The position numbers and the translations under genes are program-made. DNA of 11,155 bases, taken from Armatimonadota bacterium (GTDB lineage: Bacteria; Armatimonadota; UBA5829). The stretch spans positions 1 to 11,155 of the forward strand of contig JAMCYN010000175.1 in NCBI GenBank assembly GCA_023474015.1, read 5' to 3'. Every line of letters starts with the position of its first letter. The first letter of the stretch is position 1. Below the pieces are notes generated by a model that was not told where the DNA came from, made no database searches, and worked only from the letters and a program-made list of their open reading frames with translations. Below, piece after piece: positions 7,049-11,155 of the stretch.

Positions 7049-7555
7049 CTAAGCCTTTCTGTCCAAGCTCAATATGTAGGCGTGAGGTTCGGCAAGACTT
7101 GCGTCTTTGGAGTATGCGGTCGGTCCGGTGTCGCTCGCCAAAGTTCTCAGGCAGCAGGCGATGATGTCCAGCCCGTTCTTGAGAAGCGTGGCGTTGATCT
7201 CGTTTTCCCGTTCCACTCGTCCGGCAATTCCGGAAATCTTGTTCAACTCATGCTCGATCAGGCTCGTGTAAGGGAAGCCCGCCGCCTGGGCCACTGCGTG
7301 GGAATCAGTTGATGCGGCGTCCAGCCCGGCTGCTTCGGCGAGTTTGACAGCCACCGCCGCCGCTCTCTGATCGGATTCACCAATCCGTCTCAGGACTTCC
7401 TCCTGAGCCTTCGAAGCAAGAACGATGCCTTCGGCGTCGTTTTTGACCAAGGCTTCCTGCTGCTTCAACGCCACGGCATTCGCGTGCTCAAGCAGGGATG
7501 CAACCTCTTTCAGACACTCCAACAGAGCTTTCCCAAGGTCTTCTCGTGACGACAT
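7049..7555 (-). CDS. flgN: FlgN-type export chaperone for FlgK and FlgL
   Basis: FlgN keeps the hook-filament junction proteins unfolded and delivers them to the flagellar export gate in the cytoplasm. The 168-residue product is predicted all-helical and slightly longer than typical FlgN. The N-terminal half has the family pattern of a long amphipathic helix: KALLECLKEVASLLEHANAV, KQQEALVKNDAEGIV, then QEEVLRRIGE. Sequence identity to model FlgN proteins is low, as usual, so the call leans on length, helical content and position between flgM and flgK, where FlgN is expected. The ribosome binding site TAGGAG overlaps the flgM stop. The ATG lies 5 bp after flgM, and flgK begins 3 bp after its own stop. 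Confidence 0.85.
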   Translation of the reverse strand: MSSREDLGKALLECLKEVASLLEHANAVALKQQEALVKNDAEGIVLASKAQEEVLRRIGESDQRAAAVAVKLAEAAGLDAASTDSHAVAQAAGFPYTSLIEHELNKISGIAGRVERENEINATLLKNGLDIIACCLRTLASDTGPTAYSKDASLAEPHAYILSLDRKA

Positions 7556-7560
7556 GGCTC

Positions 7561-7848
7561 CTACACCAGCCCTTCCGCCGCGCGGTTGATCATGGCCGAG
7601 GCGATGTCCCTTGATTCGGGAACGGTCCCATCTTGCATTGATTGTCTGGCCTTGTCGACCACGTCGCTTCTAACGTCCGGCAGCGCCATCGCGCTTGATC
7701 TGCCGAGCTCTATCAACGCTGAAAACTTGGAAATGCTCACGACGTCCCTCCGGCTGGCCCGTTCGACCTGAGTAGTGGAATCCGTCTTATGGATCTTCTG
7801 CAGGTGGACCCCCAGTGTTTTGTCCGCGCCGCCTGTTGGTATGATCAT
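7561..7848 (-). CDS. flgM: Anti-sigma-28 factor FlgM
   Basis: FlgM binds and holds sigma-28 (FliA) until the hook-basal body is finished, then leaves the cell through the flagellar export channel, releasing late-gene transcription. The 95-residue product has the family C-terminal binding region from about residue 36: VVSISKFSALIELGRSSA, then MALPDVRSDVVDKARQSM, then DGTVPESRDIASAMINRA. The PDVR(x)DxV and G(x)VP(x)(x)xxIA pattern is the FlgM signature, and the N-terminal 30 residues are polar and probably disordered. AGAGGTGA lies 8 bases before the ATG, which overlaps the flgJ stop by 4 bp. Its presence with a sigma-28-like promoter at 3717-3743 indicates that the late-gene checkpoint operates here. 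Confidence 0.9.
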   Translation of the reverse strand: MIIPTGGADKTLGVHLQKIHKTDSTTQVERASRRDVVSISKFSALIELGRSSAMALPDVRSDVVDKARQSMQDGTVPESRDIASAMINRAAEGLV

Positions 7849-8126
7849 CGGTTTTCACCTCTTAATTGCTTATAGAGCATGTCCGCTATACCCATCGGAT
7901 TGGTCTCCGAGGCCCTCTTGGATATCTCGTCGTCCATCATATCCTGGAACATCTCTTCCTCTTTGCTTGAGCCGAACAGGTCGGTCTTGGTGATCGTCTT
8001 ACGCATCGACTTGAGCATGAATCCCGTAAATATCGCCTCGAAATCCTTGCAAGCCTGCTTGAGCTTCTTGTCCTGATCGGACACTGGCATCCGCGATTCG
8101 GTTGCTCCAACGCTGTCAATTCTCAA
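7845..8126 (-). CDS. flgJ: FlgJ-type rod-binding protein, no muramidase domain
   Basis: This 93-residue protein matches only the N-terminal rod-binding/rod-cap domain of FlgJ. The diagnostic stretch is ACKDFEAIFTGFMLKSMRKT (about residues 29-48), followed by DLFGSSKEEEMFQDMMDDEI and the closing GIADMLYKQL. The Salmonella protein is over 300 residues and carries a C-terminal glucosaminidase domain; that part is absent here, as in many non-gammaproteobacterial lineages. A separate lytic enzyme must open the peptidoglycan, and none is in the window. The start is probably TTG with GGAGGG 7 bases upstream; the alternative is ATG at 8090, giving an 81-residue product that still holds the whole domain. 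The stop overlaps the flgM ATG (ATGA), so flgM is translationally coupled to it. Confidence 0.88.
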   Translation of the reverse strand: MRIDSVGATESRMPVSDQDKKLKQACKDFEAIFTGFMLKSMRKTITKTDLFGSSKEEEMFQDMMDDEISKRASETNPMGIADMLYKQLRGENR

Positions 8127-8136
8127 CTCTCAACCC
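8116..8136 (-). repeat. GRRTTGA heptamer repeat overlapping the flgJ start
   Basis: Three 7-base units on the minus strand read GGGTTGA, GAGTTGA, GAATTGA. They differ in sequence from the purine repeat upstream but share its 7-base period. The middle unit contains the TTG taken as the flgJ start (8126). Seven is not a multiple of three, so the TTG in each unit falls in a different frame. Confidence 0.75.
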
Positions 8137-8139
8137 TCC
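8134..8139 (-). promoter_or_regulatory. Shine-Dalgarno for flgJ (supports a TTG start)
   Basis: GGAGGG on the minus strand lies 7 bases before the TTG at 8126. It is the only good ribosome binding site in front of this gene. An in-frame stop at 8130-8132 prevents any start further upstream. The next methionine codon in frame (8090) has GGAG only about 14 bases upstream, which is too far. Confidence 0.6.
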
Positions 8140-8151
8140 GGCCCCTTCCCG

Positions 8152-8179
8152 GCTTTCCTCTTTCAGCTTTTCGCTTTCC
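8152..8179 (-). repeat. Purine-rich heptamer tandem repeat after flgI
   Basis: Four 7-base units on the minus strand read GGAAAGC, GAAAAGC, TGAAAGA, GGAAAGC, starting at the first base after the flgI TAG. This is the same RRAAAGC-type unit and copy number as the array after flgH. A G-rich stretch (CGGGAAGGGGCCGGAGGG) follows up to the flgJ ribosome binding site. Confidence 0.82.
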
Positions 8180-9292
8180 CTAAATCACTTCCAGTTGCGC
8201 CTGGAGCGCGCCGGCCTCTTTGATGGCCTGGAGTATCGAGATCAAGTCTCGAGGCGTGACGCGGAGCGCATTCAGCGCCCGAACGAGTTCGCCGATGGTC
8301 GCGCTGCCTTTCATCTCAATAAGGTGTGCTTCCTCTTCGTTCGTCTTCACCGTTGTCTGAGGCGCGACAACCGTCTTTCCCTTGCTTACGGGCTTGGGCT
8401 GCGACACCTGATACTCCGTGGTTATCTCCACGGTGAGCGACCCGTGGGCGACGGCGACCGGGGATATCCTCGCCTGTCCGCCGATTATCACGGTGCCCGT
8501 ACGCTCATTGACTATGACCTTGGCCGTGGTGTCGGTGGTAACCTCGACCGACTCGATGTCCGCAATAAGCGTCACCAGGCTCGCCTTATACTCATCGGGC
8601 ACGCTTACCGATATGACGTTGCTGTCGATGGCTTTTGCGTAGTGACCGCCGAGCTTGGTGTCGATTGCGTTGGCGGCCCTGTAGGCTGTCGTGAAATCGT
8701 TCGTGTTGAGCGCGATGTGCAGCGTGTCCCGCGGAGCGATTTCGGTCTTGGTCTCCTGTTCCACTATCGCTCCGTCGGGGATTCTGCCCACGGTGGTATG
8801 GTTCTTTGCCACGGAGGACCCGCCACCTCCCGCCGAGAACCCGCCGACAGTTACCGGACCCTGCGAGACCGCGTAAACTTCGCCGTTCGCCGCCTGCAGA
8901 GGTGTTTGAAGAAGCGTGCCGCCCTGGAGGGTCCGCGCATCGCCGACGGACGAGACAACCACGTCAATCGTGGTGCCGGGCCGGGCGAACGCGGGCAGGG
9001 TCGCCGTAACAATCACCGCCGCTACGTTCTTGACCTTGAGCTTATCGGCTGGGACTACTATCCCCTGGCGCTCCAGCATATTGGCGACGGTCTGGGTGGT
9101 GAACTTGGTCTGCTGGCTGTCGCCGCTGCCGTCGAGTCCCACCACGAGCCCATAACCCACGAGCTGGTTCGTCCGCACGCCCTCGATGCTGGCAATATCC
9201 TTCAGCCTCGCCCCCTGTCCCCAGGTAGCCAAGGCAGTCCATCCAATCAGCAACGCCACGAGTATATTGACTTGTCTCCAATTGAGCTTCAT
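8180..9292 (-). CDS. flgI: Flagellar P-ring protein FlgI
   Basis: FlgI polymerises in the periplasm into the P ring, the bushing of the rod. The product is 370 residues, the usual family length. A signal peptide (MKLNWRQVNILVALLIGW to about residue 26) is followed by the near-invariant mature start ARLKDIASIEGVRTNQLVGYGLVVGLDGSGD. Other family blocks are VKNVAAVIVTATLPAF, the RPGTTIDVVVSSVGDARTL block with its LLQTPL continuation, NERTGTVIIGG, and a C-terminal LVRALNALRV with the ILQAIKEAGAL segment. I see no cysteine, so the disulfide formed in the enterobacterial protein is absent. No strong Shine-Dalgarno lies before the ATG other than GGAA in the heptamer repeat. The stop TAG is followed immediately by another heptamer array. 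A 416-codon open frame on the opposite strand here is a shadow of this gene. Confidence 0.97.
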   Translation of the reverse strand: MKLNWRQVNILVALLIGWTALATWGQGARLKDIASIEGVRTNQLVGYGLVVGLDGSGDSQQTKFTTQTVANMLERQGIVVPADKLKVKNVAAVIVTATLPAFARPGTTIDVVVSSVGDARTLQGGTLLQTPLQAANGEVYAVSQGPVTVGGFSAGGGGSSVAKNHTTVGRIPDGAIVEQETKTEIAPRDTLHIALNTNDFTTAYRAANAIDTKLGGHYAKAIDSNVISVSVPDEYKASLVTLIADIESVEVTTDTTAKVIVNERTGTVIIGGQARISPVAVAHGSLTVEITTEYQVSQPKPVSKGKTVVAPQTTVKTNEEEAHLIEMKGSATIGELVRALNALRVTPRDLISILQAIKEAGALQAQLEVI

Positions 9293-9296
9293 ATAA

Positions 9297-9324
9297 GCTT
9301 TCCGCTTTCTGCTCTCTGCTTTCC
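9297..9324 (-). repeat. Purine-rich heptamer tandem repeat between flgH and flgI
   Basis: Four back-to-back 7-base units on the minus strand read GGAAAGC, AGAGAGC, AGAAAGC, GGAAAGC (consensus RGARAGC). They begin one base after the flgH TAG and end four bases before the flgI ATG. The last unit supplies the only purine-rich stretch at ribosome-binding distance from flgI. The same unit recurs after flgI, which suggests a dispersed, genome-specific element. Confidence 0.85.
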
Positions 9325-9325
9325 G

Positions 9326-9913
9326 CTAAAACAGTATCTTGAATATCCTTGAAATGATGCCTTCCTTCTGTCTGCTGCCGACGGGCCCGCTTCCCGCGTG
9401 AGTGATTGCGGCATTGGCAATGGACGTCGAAAGGACGGTATTATCAAGTGCTATATCCTGCGGACGGACAGTGCCCTTCAGCTTGATCTCTTCTTTTTCT
9501 TTGTTAGTCTGGACCAGCCTGCTGCCTTCGATGACAAGATTCCCGTTGGGCTCCACTCTGGTCACGGTCGCGGTCATCTTGGACACGAACTTCATGGACC
9601 GCGTAGTCGACCCTTGGGCTTTCACGCTATCTCCGCCGGAGTAGGAAAAGGCCGGTACTTTGTTGAGTAGCGGCCCTACGCCAGGCTTATTGCTAAGGCT
9701 GGTATCTTTCTTGGTATCAGTCGCCGCCTGCTGGGTCGAGACAGCGGACTCTTCGATTATCACAGTCACTGTGTCCCCTACCTTCGACGCGCGTTTGTCT
9801 GCGTAGGCCGACTTTGAAGTCGCCGACAGCCACAGCGATTCGGCTCGAAGCTCCATCATCGAAACCGACATCAGGAGCATAACAGTTAATGTTAGAAGCA
9901 AAATCTTATACAT
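9326..9913 (-). CDS. flgH: Flagellar L-ring protein FlgH without lipobox cysteine
   Basis: FlgH forms the outer-membrane L ring around the rod, so its presence indicates a diderm. The product is 195 residues with the family core: LW near the mature N-terminus, GDTVTVIIEESA (about residues 47-58), a central FVSKMTATVTRVEPNGNLVIEG block, and the VRPQDI segment that follows it. Family members usually end this region in GxIRxxDI, so VRPQDI fits. The N-terminus is a clear signal peptide (MYKILLLTLTVMLLM to about residue 24, ELRAES). There is no cysteine anywhere in the protein, so it cannot be a canonical lipoprotein like the Salmonella protein. Cleavage after LRA by signal peptidase I is the likely alternative. 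The ATG is 2 bp after the flgA stop; the AGAGGA of the flgA tail is the ribosome binding site, suggesting translational coupling. Confidence 0.93.
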   Translation of the reverse strand: MYKILLLTLTVMLLMSVSMMELRAESLWLSATSKSAYADKRASKVGDTVTVIIEESAVSTQQAATDTKKDTSLSNKPGVGPLLNKVPAFSYSGGDSVKAQGSTTRSMKFVSKMTATVTRVEPNGNLVIEGSRLVQTNKEKEEIKLKGTVRPQDIALDNTVLSTSIANAAITHAGSGPVGSRQKEGIISRIFKILF

Positions 9914-9915
9914 AG

Positions 9916-10887
9916 TTATCCTCTGATCTCTACGATTCCGGGCTCGATTACCCGCGCTCGCACATCTCCCTGCGACACCGTCGAGAACACCCTCACAGAC
10001 TCGCCGATCCGCCCGTCCTGCTTAGCCTCGCCCGTGGCGCGGAGGGTAACATTGCCGCACCTGACCACCAGGTTGACCGTATCGCCCTTGCGCACCGCCG
10101 GGGGAAGGTCGGCGTCGGAGGTGGTTATTATGCTTCCGGATTTGATGCCCCTGCGGGCGATTCTCTCCACCGCGTCCGTACCCGATGACCTCGTAATTGC
10201 GCTTGATATTTTAGTGATGTCGCGCTTTTCCCAACTGGTGTTTTTCTCGCTGAGTGCTTCGCCTTGTCGGATATCGCCGGTCGCCACAAGCGTTTCGGCC
10301 ACGGATTTCGCCCGCAGCGCCACGCTCGTCGACGCCTCGTTTTTACCATCGACGACCACATCGACGCCGATTGTGTTCAGGCCGCATCTCACGGCGCTGG
10401 TGAGTAGCCTGGGTTTGACCTCAACCCGACTTCCCGCCGGGACCACGATCTCTCGCGGTTGACGGTCCACCTCGACCTCGTAGGTCGTATCGTCGGACGG
10501 AAGCTGGCTGGTAAGGAACATCTTCGCTTCATCGGCAAGTTGGCTCGAACTGATTCTCGCGCATTTGCCCATGACGGTGATCTTGTCCGGCCCAACTAGT
10601 TTGACAGGCACTGATGTGTTGATCGCGCCTAGTTTCAACCTGATATAACTTGCATCTACGGTCCGGCGCTCGCCGGCAAGCGGGCCGGCTGATACTTGGA
10701 TCTCGCCGATTTTGCCGACGAGCGCCTGAGGACCACTGATGCTGGCGATGTCCCGCAGCGTCACCGCGTGAGCTGCCTGGACTTCCGATTCAGGCCGGAG
10801 CACGACTTTCGCCGCGGCCGAGTGAGCGGCGATTCGGAGAGCCAGCACACCTGTCAATATCAGGAATATTCGAACTGAGCGCTTCAT
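9916..10887 (-). CDS. flgA: Flagella basal body P-ring formation protein FlgA, long form
   Basis: FlgA is the periplasmic chaperone for P-ring assembly. The 323-residue product starts with a Sec-type signal peptide: MKRS, a hydrophobic stretch to about residue 20, then AHSAAA. The C-terminal third has the SAF-like FlgA signature: a beta-clip entry (VATGDIRQGEALSEKN), then the closing block from about residue 262 (VRKGDTVNLVVRCGNVTL, GEAKQDGRIGESVRV). Enterobacterial FlgA is about 220 residues, so roughly 100 extra N-terminal residues are present, including a TLRDIASISGPQ segment resembling the start of mature FlgI (LKDIASIEGVR). Long FlgA proteins with such an extension occur in several non-enterobacterial phyla. 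The gene lies between flgG (6 bp away) and flgH (2 bp away). An AGG lies about ten bases before the ATG, a modest ribosome binding site. Confidence 0.92.
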   Translation of the reverse strand: MKRSVRIFLILTGVLALRIAAHSAAAKVVLRPESEVQAAHAVTLRDIASISGPQALVGKIGEIQVSAGPLAGERRTVDASYIRLKLGAINTSVPVKLVGPDKITVMGKCARISSSQLADEAKMFLTSQLPSDDTTYEVEVDRQPREIVVPAGSRVEVKPRLLTSAVRCGLNTIGVDVVVDGKNEASTSVALRAKSVAETLVATGDIRQGEALSEKNTSWEKRDITKISSAITRSSGTDAVERIARRGIKSGSIITTSDADLPPAVRKGDTVNLVVRCGNVTLRATGEAKQDGRIGESVRVFSTVSQGDVRARVIEPGIVEIRG

Positions 10888-10893
10888 ATCACG

Positions 10894-11155
10894 TTACCTG
10901 CGCAGGTTGTTAGCGGTATTGAGCATTTCGTCCGCCGACTGAATGCTCTTGGAGTTGACCTCGTAGGCACGCTGAGCGAGGATCATGTTGACCATCTCGT
11001 CAACGACCTTGACATTAGACATCTCAATGAAGCCTTTGGCGATCGTGCCCAAGCCGTCCTGGCCCGGGGTGCCGTTAATCGGCTCTCCGGACGCTCCACC
11101 TTGCGGCGAGAAAAGACCGCCGCCGAGGCTCTGCAAGCCCGCAGGGTTGATAAAC
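10894..11155 (-). CDS. flgG: Flagellar distal rod protein FlgG (3' end, partial)
   Basis: This is the last 86 codons of the distal rod protein, entering from the right edge; its start lies outside the window. The visible part begins [17 protein letters not shown] and has the usual SGxPxxGxPGxxGxG segment. It then shows the family C-terminal signature: the [12 protein letters not shown] segment, QRAYEVNSK and a [12 protein letters not shown] end. That tail is the C-terminal D0 helix shared by rod, hook and hook-associated proteins. FlgG-type wording ([15 protein letters not shown]) favours FlgG over FlgF or FlgE, and the neighbour flgA is the usual gene after flgG. The gene ends in TAA six bases before the flgA ATG, so the two are very likely cotranscribed. 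The protein is exported by the flagellar type III apparatus and forms the periplasmic driveshaft inside the FlgH/FlgI rings. Confidence 0.93.
   Translation of the reverse strand, partial: FINPAGLQSLGGGLFSPQGGASGEPINGTPGQDGLGTIAKGFIEMSNVKVVDEMVNMILAQRAYEVNSKSIQSADEMLNTANNLRR

Noticed and set aside
9042..9049. A second GCCGATAA (minus strand)
   Set aside because: It lies inside flgI coding sequence (ADK codons), with CCAG where a sigma-28 -35 should be; probably chance.
8102..9352. 416-codon open frame on the plus strand across flgI
   Set aside because: It is the antisense shadow of flgI. The product is rich in Arg, His and Gly with no recognisable domain, and the minus-strand frame is an unmistakable P-ring protein.
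1..11155. CRISPR arrays, insertion sequences, tRNA or rRNA genes
   Set aside because: No spaced direct repeats of CRISPR size, no transposase-like frame, no terminal inverted repeats and no tRNA-like cloverleaf were seen; the only tandem repeats are the 7-base arrays.

Overview
The window is an 11.2 kb stretch in which every convincing gene lies on the minus strand. It therefore reads from the right edge to the left edge. It carries the distal part of a flagellar rod/ring/hook-junction operon, then the FliW-CsrA regulatory pair, then the first 1,210 codons of a very large modular enzyme that runs off the left edge. The organism is a flagellated diderm, because both the L-ring (FlgH) and P-ring (FlgI) proteins are encoded. 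It is not a typical enterobacterium: it has FliW with CsrA, a short FlgJ without the muramidase domain, a long FlgA, and an FlgH with no lipobox cysteine. Phylum cannot be fixed from the window; deep-branching diderms such as Armatimonadota, Acidobacteriota, Nitrospirota or Planctomycetota-type lineages are possible, and this is inference only.

Layout in transcription order (right to left): flgG (3' end only), flgA, flgH, flgI, flgJ (rod-binding domain only), flgM, flgN, flgK, flgL, fliW, csrA. These genes are tightly packed (4-bp overlap to 53-bp gaps) and probably form one transcript. They encode the distal rod, its L and P rings, the export checkpoint (anti-sigma-28 FlgM and chaperone FlgN), the two hook-filament junction proteins, and the post-transcriptional switch (FliW antagonising CsrA). 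Purine-rich tandem heptamers fill the gaps directly after the flgH and flgI stop codons. A second heptamer family overlaps the flgJ start. A small hairpin presenting GGA in its loop overlaps the csrA ribosome binding site and looks like a CsrA autoregulatory site.

After csrA comes a gap of about 275 bp with several hairpins and an exact GCCGATAA box, a textbook sigma-28 -10 element. It lies upstream of the giant gene (1-3630, minus, incomplete). I read that frame codon by codon to the window edge and found no stop. In order it encodes a class I SAM methyltransferase, TPRs, a radical SAM domain with a SPASM-type C-terminal part, more TPR-like helices, a second SAM methyltransferase, a proline/alanine linker, another TPR block, another linker, and the start of a family 2 glycosyltransferase.

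The position behind fliW-csrA and the sigma-28-like promoter suggest a late-class flagellar gene. The best working hypothesis is an assembly-line-like enzyme that builds or attaches a modified (methylated) glycan on flagellin or another filament surface. Substrate and reaction are not shown by the sequence.
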